Below, piece after piece: positions 42,964-51,684 of a DNA stretch of 64,000 nt. A program made the translations under genes and the position numbers. The notes under the pieces are model-generated. The model did not search any database. It was not told where the DNA came from and saw only the letters and a list, made by a program, of their open reading frames with translations. The stretch lies in the NCBI GenBank assembly GCA_903907865.1, contig CAIVPR010000164.1, forward strand, positions 41,474 to 105,473, given 5' to 3'. Origin of the DNA: an uncultured Acidobacteriia bacterium. Lineage in GTDB: Bacteria > Acidobacteriota > Terriglobia > Bryobacterales > Bryobacteraceae. Position 1 is the stretch's first letter. Every line of letters starts with the position of its first letter.

Positions 42964-43931
42964 GAATACTAATTACCGGAGGCGCAGGATTCATTGGTTC
43001 CCATTTGGCCGAACGTTGCTTGTCCGAAGGGTGGACCGTTTCTATCTTGGACGATCTCTCCACGGGCTCTTTCGGCAACGTCCTCCATCTGCAGGGTCAC
43101 CCGAGATTCTCTTGTCGCATAGATACAGTATTCAATTCCAACACCGTTTGTGAGATGGTCGACGATGCGGACTTAGTATTCCACTTTGCCGCCGCCGTTG
43201 GCGTTAGGCTGCTGGTGGAAAGTCCAGTCAGGACGATTGAAACTAATGTGCGCGGTACCGAGGTTGTGCTGGCCGCGGTCGCCAAGAAGTCGAAGCCGGT
43301 GTTCCTCGCTTCCACCTCGGAAGTTTATGGCAAGAGTACGGATTTCCCGTTCCGTGAAGACTCTGACTTGCTCCTGGGGCCCACCTCGCGCAGCCGCTGG
43401 GGCTATGCTTGTTCCAAGATCCTGGACGAGTTCCTCGGCTTGGCCTACTACGCCGAAAAGAAAGTGCCCGTCAGCGTTGTCCGCTTTTTCAATACCGTGG
43501 GTACGCGACAGACCGGTCGATACGGCATGGTCCTCCCAAACTTCGTCAGGCAAGCCCTGGCCAACGAACCGATCACTGTACACGGAGATGGCGAGCAATC
43601 TCGCTGCTTCGCCTATGTGGGCGATGTGGTCGAGGCGTTGATCCTGCTCGTCAAGAGCGGCAAGAGTGTGGGCGAGATCGTTAATATCGGCAACGACGAG
43701 GAGATATCGATCAACGCCCTGGCCAGCTTGGTCATAGATGTCACCGGTTCGAGGTCGAATATCATCCACCTTTCATACGATGACGCTTACCGCCCGGGCT
43801 TTGAGGACATACTCCGCCGCATCCCGTGTCTCGAGAAACTCCAACGGCTTACAGGCTACAGGCCGACCACCCCGCTCCGGAAGATTGTCGAGCTCATGGT
43901 GGCAGACCATAGTGCGGTGGCCCTCAACTAG
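42960..43931 (+). CDS. NAD-dependent nucleotide-sugar epimerase/dehydratase (extended SDR)
   Basis: 323 residues: Rossmann motif RILITGGAGFIGSHLAERCL, LDDLSTGSFGNV, catalytic Ser/Thr in FLASTSEVYGKS, and the Y-x-x-x-K pair in WGYACSKILDEF. RFFNTVGTRQTGRYGMVLPN and GDGEQSRCFAYVGDVVEALI are typical of UDP-glucuronate decarboxylase and UDP-glucose 4-epimerase relatives. It modifies an NDP-sugar for surface glycan synthesis; which one is not decided by sequence. Coupled to the preceding GT4 gene; only 6 bases separate it from the following membrane transferase. Confidence 0.88.
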   Translation: MRILITGGAGFIGSHLAERCLSEGWTVSILDDLSTGSFGNVLHLQGHPRFSCRIDTVFNSNTVCEMVDDADLVFHFAAAVGVRLLVESPVRTIETNVRGTEVVLAAVAKKSKPVFLASTSEVYGKSTDFPFREDSDLLLGPTSRSRWGYACSKILDEFLGLAYYAEKKVPVSVVRFFNTVGTRQTGRYGMVLPNFVRQALANEPITVHGDGEQSRCFAYVGDVVEALILLVKSGKSVGEIVNIGNDEEISINALASLVIDVTGSRSNIIHLSYDDAYRPGFEDILRRIPCLEKLQRLTGYRPTTPLRKIVELMVADHSAVALN

Positions 43932-43937
43932 GAAGAA

Positions 43938-45413
43938 TTGCCCATGCTGAGGATAGCGGAAATCTTCTTGACGGCGTTGTTGGTCAGCGCGGTTGGGACG
44001 TGGGCACTTATCCGCTTCAATGACCGGCTCTCACTGACAGCCGCGCCGACCGTTGATCGATGGCACAAACGCCCGACGCCGAACAGCGGAGGACTTGCGA
44101 TTCTCCTTGCGTGCGCTGTCGGTTATCTCCTTTATTTGCCAGGCTATTCGCGCCTCACCACATTCCTGGCCGCCTGCTTCTCCGTGTTGGGCTTCATCGA
44201 CGACCGGGTCCGACTCGCGCCACTCCCCAAGCTGGCCGTTCAGGTCGTACTGACTGCGGTCGTGATCGCAGCCGGAAATATCTTCAGTCCGACCCCGTGG
44301 TACTGGTTCAACGCCGCAGTTACCTTACTCTGGATCGTGGGGATCACCAACGCCTTCAACCTTATCGATAACATGGACGGTTTGTGCGCCGGAGTTGTCG
44401 TGATTGTTGCCGCGTTCCGAATTCTCCTCCTCGCGCGCCACGGGAGCATGCAGGAGGCGGGAGCCACGGCCTTGATCGCAGGTGCTTTTTTCGGTTTCCT
44501 GTTGTTCAACTACCATCCCGCCAAGATCTTCATGGGCGATTGCGGCAGCGTGCTGGCGGGCTTCGGTCTCGCGAATTTGGCCATTTCCAGCCCGGTAGCT
44601 CACGCCACGTCTTCGTTGTCAGCGATTGTCTGCGCTGCGCTCACGTTCAGTTATCCCATCTTTGACACGGCGTTGGTGTCGTTTCTCCGGCGCGCCAGCG
44701 GGCGTCCCATTTCCATTGGCGGCCGGGACCACAGCTCACATCGATTGGGATCGCTTGGCTTGGGCGAAACAACAGTAGTCTGGCTTCTTTGGGCCATGGC
44801 AGCCTTGGGTGGCGCCGCAGGGCTGTTGCTCGATGCTTCCCCCCTCGTGATCATGGTTGCGGCGCTTGTTACGGGTATCCTGTTCCTGGTATTTGGGATG
44901 TTCTTAGGCACGCTTCCGGCCTACCCTGTAGCAATCGAGGCGGGTATGTTCGGCCATGGGCCCATCCTGCGCGCCCTGCCGGTCTTAAGGGTCGGCGCGA
45001 CACTATGGCTCGATGGCCTGTTGTCGGCAGTCTCGCTAATCAGTGCCTTCATGTTGCGCTGGGGCACGGAACTTCCACTTCATCGGCACCAGGTATTGGT
45101 TCACGCGCTCCCAATTGTGGCCCTGTGCCACATGGTCAGTTCCTTGGTGAGCCGAACCTTCTGTATCTCGTGGAGAGCCTTCGACATTGGGGACGCGCTC
45201 CGCGTTGGCGGTGCCGCAGCCCTCGGCGGAGCCCTTGCGTTCGGGATTACGGTAGGCGTCCACCTCGGGGAATTCACTCTCGGCGAACTGCTGCTCTACA
45301 TCGCGATCTGTTCTATCCTAAGTATTCTGGTGCGGGCCTCCCTGCGCATCATGGCATGGGCGCTGGGCAGCGGGGCCTGTCACGGGGAGAGGATTGGTAG
45401 CCCTGCGCGGTAG
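43938..45413 (+). CDS. WecA/TagO-like sugar-phosphate transferase with extra C-terminal membrane domain
   Basis: 491 residues. Residues 1-330 are a polyprenyl-phosphate N-acetylhexosamine-1-phosphate transferase of the MraY/WecA superfamily: NAFNLIDNMDGLCAGVVVIV (the NxxNxxDGIDGL-type catalytic motif), KIFMGDCGSVLAGFGLANLA, and RDHSSHRLGSLGLGE (the HxxHR-like cytoplasmic loop). Residues about 345-491 add roughly four helices with LWLDGLLSAVSLISAFMLRW and FCISWRAFDIGDALRVGGAA, recalling the N-terminal membrane part of CapD/WbpM-type proteins. The normal family length is about 330-370, so this is a fused or extended form. It starts surface glycan synthesis by loading a sugar-phosphate on undecaprenyl phosphate. 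Confidence 0.85.
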   Translation: MPMLRIAEIFLTALLVSAVGTWALIRFNDRLSLTAAPTVDRWHKRPTPNSGGLAILLACAVGYLLYLPGYSRLTTFLAACFSVLGFIDDRVRLAPLPKLAVQVVLTAVVIAAGNIFSPTPWYWFNAAVTLLWIVGITNAFNLIDNMDGLCAGVVVIVAAFRILLLARHGSMQEAGATALIAGAFFGFLLFNYHPAKIFMGDCGSVLAGFGLANLAISSPVAHATSSLSAIVCAALTFSYPIFDTALVSFLRRASGRPISIGGRDHSSHRLGSLGLGETTVVWLLWAMAALGGAAGLLLDASPLVIMVAALVTGILFLVFGMFLGTLPAYPVAIEAGMFGHGPILRALPVLRVGATLWLDGLLSAVSLISAFMLRWGTELPLHRHQVLVHALPIVALCHMVSSLVSRTFCISWRAFDIGDALRVGGAAALGGALAFGITVGVHLGEFTLGELLLYIAICSILSILVRASLRIMAWALGSGACHGERIGSPAR

Positions 45414-45574
45414 ATTTGGCGCGCAGTTGCGCGGAACTGGGCCTCTCTCCGAAGGCTTTGGGCCCCTCGCTCCGGGATGTAGGTTATGATCCAACTGGGG
45501 CCTGTAGAGCGCGCACGGCGTACGGCGACAAGGAAGGAGTTTGACGGAACCCCTCCGGTTCCGAAAGGAAAACT

Positions 45575-46456
45575 ATGGAAATGAAGGGCATAATCCTCGC
45601 AGGGGGCAGTGGAACACGCTTGCATCCGGTTACCGAGGCGATCAGCAAGCAGCTCCTGCCGGTCTATGACAAGCCGATGGTCTACTACCCCCTCTCCACT
45701 CTCATGTTGGCTGGGATTCGTAACATCCTGCTCATTTCCACTCCAAGGGATCTTCCCGTCTACCAGAATCTACTCGGAGATGGCTCCCGGTTTGGCATCA
45801 GCTTGTCTTACGCCGAGCAGCCCAAGCCCGAAGGTTTGGCCCAGGCGTTCGTAATCGGACGCGACTTCGTTGGTGGAGGCCCGGCCTCGCTTATTCTGGG
45901 CGACAACTTGTTCTATGGTCACGGCATGCCGGAGCAGTTGCAAAAAGTTGCCGCGGCACCCGAAGGCGCCACCGTATTCGGGTACTGGGTCAGGGATCCC
46001 GAACGGTACGGGGTAGTGGAGTTTGATTCGCAGCACAAGGCCGTCGGGATAGAGGAGAAGCCCGTCCGCCCTCGCTCCAACTATGCCGTCGTGGGCCTGT
46101 ATTTCTATGACTCCGACATAACGGAGATTGCGGCATCCATCCGTCCTTCGCCGCGGGGCGAACTCGAAATCACGGATGTCAACAACGTCTATCTCCGTCG
46201 CGGAAAATTGAAAGTCGAAATACTCGGCCGGGGTGTCGCTTGGCTGGACACGGGGACGCACGAATCGCTCCTCCAAGCCAGCAACTTTGTTCAAACCATC
46301 GAACAGCGGCAGGGCCTGAAGATCGGTTGTCCCGAGGAAATCGCCTATATGATGAACTACATGACCGCGGAAGAAGTTGACCGCGCCGCAAGGCGTTATG
46401 GCAACTCCAGCTACGGCATGTATCTTCGCACGCTTGTAACTCGGCCCGCCGTGTGA
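45575..46456 (+). CDS. rfbA: Glucose-1-phosphate thymidylyltransferase
   Basis: 293 residues with the full RmlA/RfbA pattern: [72 protein letters not shown], and [20 protein letters not shown]. It makes dTDP-glucose from dTTP and glucose-1-phosphate, the first step to dTDP-rhamnose and related sugars. The rfbB, rfbC and rfbD genes do not follow. The ATG at 45575 has a GGAAAAC sequence upstream; ATG 45581 is possible. The 161-base leader after the previous gene contains no clear hairpin but would be long enough for its own promoter. Confidence 0.95.
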   Translation: MEMKGIILAGGSGTRLHPVTEAISKQLLPVYDKPMVYYPLSTLMLAGIRNILLISTPRDLPVYQNLLGDGSRFGISLSYAEQPKPEGLAQAFVIGRDFVGGGPASLILGDNLFYGHGMPEQLQKVAAAPEGATVFGYWVRDPERYGVVEFDSQHKAVGIEEKPVRPRSNYAVVGLYFYDSDITEIAASIRPSPRGELEITDVNNVYLRRGKLKVEILGRGVAWLDTGTHESLLQASNFVQTIEQRQGLKIGCPEEIAYMMNYMTAEEVDRAARRYGNSSYGMYLRTLVTRPAV

Positions 46457-46475
46457 GTCGCTACTGCGCGATCCC

Positions 46476-47264
46476 TCAGTGATTCGAAATCACACCCGCC
46501 GAACCCAGCGCAGCGGTCAGTTGGCCGCTGCCGAGGCGCCCGTGGAAAACCTCCAAGGCAAACCCCAGGCACAACCGGGCGAGCACCGGATCATACCTCG
46601 GCCCCTCGTCGCGCAGGAACGCGTGCTGTCCATTCACCTCGATCCACTGGAAGTTCGCGCCCACCTCCTCCAGCCGCGCATGGAGCTTCACCCTGCCCTC
46701 GAGCGGGATATGCGGGTCCTGTCGGCCCCAGATGTGTAGCAATTCGCCCTTGATCTCGCCCGCGCGCTCCAGCGAGCCGTCCTTCTGCTCCAACCCCAGC
46801 GACCCCTTGTGGATGTCGGTCGCGTAGAAGCAGACGGCGGCCAGCACGTCGGGATTCATCGCCGCCCGGAAGGCGAGGTGGCCTCCTATGCAGATTCCCA
46901 TCACGCCGAGGCGCCCCGTGCAGTCCTTCCGCGACGCGAGGTAGTCCAAAGCCGCCCGCGCGTCCGAATCGTACCCGGCCACAGGCTTGCCGATCTTGTT
47001 GGCGTTGCCTTTGTCGGCCCCCGCTTGGTCGTACGCGAGTACCGTGCCCGCAGGCTCGATCTCGTGGTAGATCTCCGGAGTCACCACCAAGTACCCGTTG
47101 CTCGCGAGGAACGCGGCAGTGCGGCGGATCGGAGCCGTGATCTGGAAGATCTCCGAATACAGGACCAAGCCGGGATACGGGCCTCTGCCGGACGGCCGGG
47201 AAACCAGGCTGCGCATCGGGCCGGTCGGCGTAGGGACTTCGACGAACTCTTCGGTGATGGTCAT
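46476..47264 (-). CDS. Dienelactone hydrolase family protein
   Basis: 262 residues, alpha/beta hydrolase with the dienelactone hydrolase pattern: PGLVLYSEIFQITAPIRRTA; the nucleophile elbow reads GVMGICIGGHLAFRAAMNPD (Cys in G-x-C-x-G-G), Asp in WGRQDPHIPLEGR, and His in EVNGQHAFLRDEGPRY. The enzyme class opens cyclic enol lactones in aromatic degradation, but many members have other ester substrates. It overlaps the DUF2277 gene by 4 bases on the same strand and converges with rfbA (19-base gap). The triad Cys-Asp-His is complete. Confidence 0.9.
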   Translation of the reverse strand: MTITEEFVEVPTPTGPMRSLVSRPSGRGPYPGLVLYSEIFQITAPIRRTAAFLASNGYLVVTPEIYHEIEPAGTVLAYDQAGADKGNANKIGKPVAGYDSDARAALDYLASRKDCTGRLGVMGICIGGHLAFRAAMNPDVLAAVCFYATDIHKGSLGLEQKDGSLERAGEIKGELLHIWGRQDPHIPLEGRVKLHARLEEVGANFQWIEVNGQHAFLRDEGPRYDPVLARLCLGFALEVFHGRLGSGQLTAALGSAGVISNH

Positions 47265-47485
47265 GCTGTCTTCCCTTTGGGTTTGTTTTGTATCGACGCC
47301 AACAGGCGTTCGGTGGAGTCGGCGATTTCACGGACGGCGGCGTCGAACGCTGCCTGGTTGGATTTCGACGGTGCTCGGAAGCCGCTCACCTTGCGCACGA
47401 ACTGCAAGGATGCGGCGGAGATTTCGGCCGGAGTTGCGGGCGCTTCCGGCTGGCGTAAGACGTTGATGCTGCGGCACACAGCCAC
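47261..47485 (-). CDS. DUF2277 family small protein
   Basis: 74 residues: VCRSINVLRQPEAPATPAEI, then SAASLQFVRKVSGFRAPSKS and NQAAFDAAVREIADSTERLL match the DUF2277 pattern (M-C-R-x-I-x-x-L followed by A-A-x-Q-F-V-R-K-x-S-G). The family has no assigned function. Relatives usually start M-C-R, which suggests the GTG at 47479 rather than the GTG at 47485. It is coupled to the dienelactone hydrolase gene by a 4-base overlap; gene-pair conservation with that hydrolase would be the best functional clue. It is divergent from the TEX30-like hydrolase. Confidence 0.85.
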   Translation of the reverse strand: MAVCRSINVLRQPEAPATPAEISAASLQFVRKVSGFRAPSKSNQAAFDAAVREIADSTERLLASIQNKPKGKTA

Positions 47486-47503
47486 TATCGTAAACTCACG
47501 TTG

Positions 47504-48127
47504 ATGATGGACGACTCCCTACACGAATTCCTGCATGTTCCAGAGAACCCGACCGGGGCCGGGCTGGTGCTGACCCACGGGGCCGGAGCCAATTTCCGAG
47601 CCCCGCTTCTGGTCGCAGTGGCCGAGGCGTTCTGCGCGGCCGGCGTCCGAGTACTGCGCACGGACCTCGCGTTCCGCCGCAACCGGGCCGGAGGACCTCC
47701 GTCTCCAGCCACGGGTCCTGCGGATCGTGCGGGTCTACAGGCGGCTGTCCAAGCAATGCGGCGTGAAGTCTCAGGACCAGTCCTGCTCGGCGGCCATTCG
47801 TATGGCGGCCGTATGGCTACCATGCTGGCTGCGGAATCCCCGGGGCTTGCCGACGGCCTGCTCCTGCTTTCCTACCCGCTGCACCCTCCGGGTCGCCCCG
47901 ACAAGGCCCGCACCGAGCATCTGCCCCGGCTCACCACCCCGTGCGTGTTCGTCCACTGCACCAAGGACGACTTCGGTTCGGTCGAGGAGATGCGCTCCGC
48001 TCTGGCCCTTGTTCCGTCATGTCCCGCCCTGATCGTAGTCGAAGGGGCGGGGCACGATTTGAAGCGCGGGAAGTTCGACCTTGGGGGGCTGGTTGAGGCT
48101 ATCGGGTGCCTGCCGTCGAGCCGGTAG
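47504..48127 (+). CDS. Alpha/beta hydrolase, TEX30/KANL3-like
   Basis: About 207 residues: GAGLVLTHGAGANFRAPLLV, nucleophile LLGGHSYGGRMATMLAAESP (G-H-S-Y-G-G), acid FVHCTKDDFGSVEEM, and catalytic His in VVEGAGHDLKRGKFD. The short length and the G-x-S-x-G-G-R motif place it in the TEX30/KANL3 hydrolase group; no substrate is known. The start is ATG at 47504 or 47507. Its last 29 bases overlap the convergent barrel-thioredoxin gene. The final 125 bases have a diverged duplicate at about 49865-49993. Confidence 0.87.
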   Translation: MMDDSLHEFLHVPENPTGAGLVLTHGAGANFRAPLLVAVAEAFCAAGVRVLRTDLAFRRNRAGGPPSPATGPADRAGLQAAVQAMRREVSGPVLLGGHSYGGRMATMLAAESPGLADGLLLLSYPLHPPGRPDKARTEHLPRLTTPCVFVHCTKDDFGSVEEMRSALALVPSCPALIVVEGAGHDLKRGKFDLGGLVEAIGCLPSSR

Positions 48128-49787
48128 CGCCCAACGGAGCAATCTTCAGAGCCGAGGCGATCTTCGCTTCGAGGATCTTCTCGTCGCCCTTCTGGTACCC
48201 GTTCTCGAAATACAGCACCTTGCCGTTCTCGTCCAGAAGGTACGAAGTCGGCGTCGAATTGATGCGGTAGTCCTTCGCCAGCGCGTCCTGGGTGCCCCCG
48301 ATCAGCACCGGCACGTTGAAGTTCTTCACCATCGCCCAGCCCGCGATCAGATTGACTTCTTCGGGAAGGATGTTGATCCACACCACCGACAGCCCTTTGT
48401 CCTTATACTGATCGAACAGCTTCTGGACCTCTGGAAGCTCCACATTGCAATACGGACACCGCGGGTAGAAGAAGTTGACCAGCGTCGCCTTGTTGGCGAA
48501 GTCCTTGAGTGTCTTCCGTTTTCCGTCCAAGGTCTTGAGCACGAACGGCTTGAAGGTTTCGGGCGTCTTGACATCCGTCGGGGCCGGAGGATTTGTGATT
48601 TCAGCCAGCGCCTTCGCGGCGGCTGCCGTGGAAGGCTTGCGGACCGAGGAGATCAGGTTGGGACTGTCGACCGAGCCACGCTTTCCGGGCATCTTCAACG
48701 TGTAGGCCGCCATCCAGACATAGTTGGCGAACGCCGCGTCGCCCTCGTGGGCTCCGTTCACTTGTTCGGCCACGCTCTTGGTGCGGTCCCTGATCAGGAC
48801 TTTGCCCACGCTGAACTGCAGCATGTTGTTGCCCCGGGTGTAGATGAAGCCGGGCGTTAACGAAACACCGAAACCCGGTCGACGGAACCCCAGGTCATCC
48901 CCCATCAGGTTCTTCGCCGGGACACCCTCCTCGCGCACCGCCAGCGTCATCGCCAATCCGCGGATCCTCGGTGCCGGATGCGTTGCCCCCACCTCGATCA
49001 TGTACTGATCCTGGACCGCGTCGAACTGCGTCAGTCCCTTCGTGGCAGCCGGGGCGCTGTTCGTGGTTCCGCCATGCGAGGTCCAAAAGTCGTGGTGTCC
49101 GCCTTGGGTCATAGTGTAAGTGCCGTCCACGAACAGGACGGTGCTGCTGCCCAGACTCTGGAACACCTGGCCCGACATGATCATGCCCCACGTGCCGCCA
49201 CCGGGTTGAACGGAATAGTCCGGGTACTGGGTGGTAGGGGTCGCCCCGTAGCTGGTGGCGATCAGGTTGGTCTGGTGGTCGTTGCCGGTCGGCATCAGCA
49301 GGCTCAGGCCGATCTGAGCGTTGTTGAAGCCGGAACGTTCGCTCTTCGGGTGTCGCACCCAATAGCCGAATCCGGCACTCACATCGCCGATCCCGGAGGT
49401 GTGCAGCGTTCCGTACTGCGATTGGTTGCGCCGGCTTGCAGACAGGAACGGGAGTGTTCCTGTAAGGCTCCAGCGCGGAGTGAGCTGATAGGTGACCGTG
49501 ACGGTCTCAATATTCGTCTTCGATTGGACCTGCGTGCCCAACTGCTCCCGCGAGAAGTTCTCGGTTGGGCCGCTGAAATGGACATGCGAATAGACATGGC
49601 GAAACCCGCCAGTCACCGTAAAGTCGCCCGGCGACAAATAACCGCTCGTTTCAGAACCGCCTGACCCCAGACCGGAGCGAGAGATCACTCAACCTTGGGC
49701 AAAGGCCGGACCCGCGGGAACGATCAGGCCCACGAGTAGTGCGGCTGGTACGGCGAGGAAACGAGCGTCGCTGTATTTCTTACGCAT
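48099..49787 (-). pseudogene. Outer-membrane barrel-thioredoxin fusion, copy 1, with in-frame TGA at a cysteine position
   Basis: From ATG 49787 a complete signal peptide is encoded (MRKKYSDARFLAVPAALLVG and onward to AFAQG). Then a TGA at 49689-49691 stands exactly where copy 2 has TGT (Cys33). After it the frame continues intact for 529 residues. These are a beta-barrel region (about 35-370, HVYSHVHFSGPTENFSREQL, LTPRWSLTGTLPFLSASRR) and a TlpA/redoxin domain with FFYPRCPYCNVELPEVQKLF and cis-Pro in NSTPTSYLLDENG. The length equals copy 2 to the base (1,689 nt), with no frameshift. It is either a gene killed by one T-to-A change, a recoded (selenocysteine) gene, or one translated from an internal GTG without its signal. 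Confidence 0.8.
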
Positions 49788-49864
49788 CTTTTCAAGATAC
49801 CTCACTGCGTGGCAGAGCGCGTTGTCCTTGTCCGTAGCCGCTCGGTGGTAGGCGAGCACTATGG

Positions 49865-49993
49865 CCCGCGGCCTTGGTCCCGTCGTGTCCCGCCCTCGTC
49901 GGAGTCGAAGGGGCGGGGCACGACTTAAAGCGAGGGAAGTTCGACCTCGGGCGGCGGCTTGATGCTACCGGGTGCCTGCCGTCGAGCCGGTAG
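49865..49993 (+). pseudogene. Duplicated 3' fragment of the TEX30-like hydrolase gene
   Basis: Bases from about 49868 to the TAG at 49991-49993 align without gaps to 48002-48127 at a constant offset of 1,866. Examples: ALVPSCPAL repeated as ALVPSCPAL, then EGAGHDLKRGKFDLG in both. Most differences are third-codon-position changes (gtt/gtc, tca/tcg, gat/gac, cgc/cga), so the fragment diverged while still under coding constraint. No start or upstream part of the hydrolase is present. The rest of 49788-49964 holds no other feature. Confidence 0.8.
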
Positions 49994-51653
49994 CGCCCAA
50001 CGGGGCAACCTTAAGAGCCGAGGCGATTTTCGCTTCGAGGATCTTCTCGTCGCCCTTCTGGTAGCCGTCCTCGAAATACAGGACTTTGCCGTTTTCGTCT
50101 AGCAGGTACGAAGTCGGCGTGGCGTTGATGCGGTAGTCCTTCGCCAGCGCGTCCTTGTTCCCCCCGATCAGCACGGGCACGTTGAAGTTCTTCACCATCG
50201 CCCAGCCCGGGATGAGGCTCGCCTCTTCCGGCAGGACGTTGATCCACACTACGGCGAGTCCCTTTTCCTTGTACTGGTCGTAGAGCTTCTGGACTTCGGG
50301 AAGCTCCATGTTGCAGTACGGACACCGTGGATAGAAGAAGTTGACCAGCGTCGCCTTGTTGGCGAAATCCTTCAGGGTCTTCCGTTTTCCGTCCAAACCC
50401 TGCAGCACGAATGGCTTGAATACCTCGGGAGTCTTCAGTTCGGCTGCTGTTGGAGGCATCGTTGTTTCTGCCAGCGCCTTCGCAGCTGCGGCCGGGGAAT
50501 GCTTGCGGGTGGATGAGATCAGGTCCGGGCCCCCAACCGCCCCCCGCCTGCCGGGCATTTTCAGCGTGTAGTTGGCCATCCAAACGTAATTGGCGAAAGC
50601 GGCGTCGCCCTCGTGGGCTCCGTTCACCTGTTCGGCCACGCTCTTGGTGCGGTCGCGGATCAAGACTTTCCCTACGCTGAACTGCAATCTGTTGTTGCCA
50701 CGGGTGTAGACGAAGCCTGGCGTTAGCGCAATGCCGAAACCCGGTCGGCGGAACCCGAGGTCGTCCCCGATCAAGTTCTTCGCCGGGACACCCTCCTGGC
50801 GCACCGCGAGCGTCATCGACAGGCCGCGGATCTTCGGGGCCGGATGGGAAGCGCCCACTTCGACCATGTACTGGTCTTGAATCGCGTCGAACTGTGTGAG
50901 TCCTGCCGTCGCGGCGGGCGCGCTGTTCGACGTTCCGCCGTGCGCGGTCCAGAAGTTGTGGTGTCCCCCCTGCGTCATGGTGTAAATTCCATCCACGAAC
51001 AAGACCGTGCTGCTGCCCAAACTTTGGAAAGCCTGGCCCGACATGATCATGCCCCAGGTACCCGCGCCGGGTTGCACGGAGTAGTCGGGATACTGGGTCG
51101 TGGGAGTCGCTCCGTAGCTGGTGGCGATCAGGTTGGTCTGGTGGTCGTTGCCAGTCGGCATCAGCAGGCTCAGTCCGATCTGTGCATTGTTGAAGCCGGA
51201 ACGTTCGCTTTTTGGGTGCCGGAGCCAGTAGCCGAATCCCGCGCTGACGTCACCGATACCGGAGGCGTGCAACGTTCCGTATTGGGACTGTTGGCGGCGG
51301 CTGGCCGACAGGAACGGAAGTGTGCCGGTAAGGCTCCAGCGCGGGGTGAGCTGGTAGGTGACCGTAACGGTCTCTTGGTTGACCTTGGACTGGACTTGAG
51401 TGCCCAGTTGCTCCCGCGAGAAGTTTTCCGTAGGGCCGCTGAAATGGACATGTGAATAGACGTGGCGGAACGCACCGGTGACGGTCCAGTCGCCCGGTTG
51501 CAAGTAGCCGTCGCTTTCGGAGCCTGCCGACCCCAGACCGGAACGGGAGATCACACAACCTTGGGCAAATGCCCGATTCGCCGGAATGACCAGAGTGAAA
51601 AGCACGGCGACGGAAACGGCGAGGGTCCGCGAGTGCTGACGGGTTCTATTCAT
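49965..51653 (-). CDS. Outer-membrane beta-barrel protein fused to thioredoxin-like domain, copy 2
   Basis: 562 residues, intact. Signal peptide at 1-30 (MNRTRQHSRTLAVSVAVLFT, cut after AFA), Cys33 in QGCVISRSG just after cleavage. Residues about 40-380 have the amphipathic strand pattern of an outer-membrane channel/transporter-like barrel (YQLTPRWSLTGTLPFLSASR, SAGFGYWLRHPKSER). A proline-poor linker leads to a TlpA/ResA-type redoxin (about 415-555) with active site CPYC at about 444-447 and TPTSYLLDENGKVLYF. It should place a dithiol oxidoreductase at the outer membrane. I know no defined substrate. Its upstream region contains the GTTAAC repeat cluster. Confidence 0.85.
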   Translation of the reverse strand: MNRTRQHSRTLAVSVAVLFTLVIPANRAFAQGCVISRSGLGSAGSESDGYLQPGDWTVTGAFRHVYSHVHFSGPTENFSREQLGTQVQSKVNQETVTVTYQLTPRWSLTGTLPFLSASRRQQSQYGTLHASGIGDVSAGFGYWLRHPKSERSGFNNAQIGLSLLMPTGNDHQTNLIATSYGATPTTQYPDYSVQPGAGTWGMIMSGQAFQSLGSSTVLFVDGIYTMTQGGHHNFWTAHGGTSNSAPAATAGLTQFDAIQDQYMVEVGASHPAPKIRGLSMTLAVRQEGVPAKNLIGDDLGFRRPGFGIALTPGFVYTRGNNRLQFSVGKVLIRDRTKSVAEQVNGAHEGDAAFANYVWMANYTLKMPGRRGAVGGPDLISSTRKHSPAAAAKALAETTMPPTAAELKTPEVFKPFVLQGLDGKRKTLKDFANKATLVNFFYPRCPYCNMELPEVQKLYDQYKEKGLAVVWINVLPEEASLIPGWAMVKNFNVPVLIGGNKDALAKDYRINATPTSYLLDENGKVLYFEDGYQKGDEKILEAKIASALKVAPLGATGSTAGTR

Positions 51654-51684
51654 CGCTGTAGGCTATCACACTTTTTGCGATGGT

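Noticed and set aside
45414..45574. Leader of rfbA examined for a riboswitch or tRNA
   Set aside because: No conserved riboswitch element, tRNA arm pattern or strong hairpin was found by eye; it is left as an ordinary intergenic leader.
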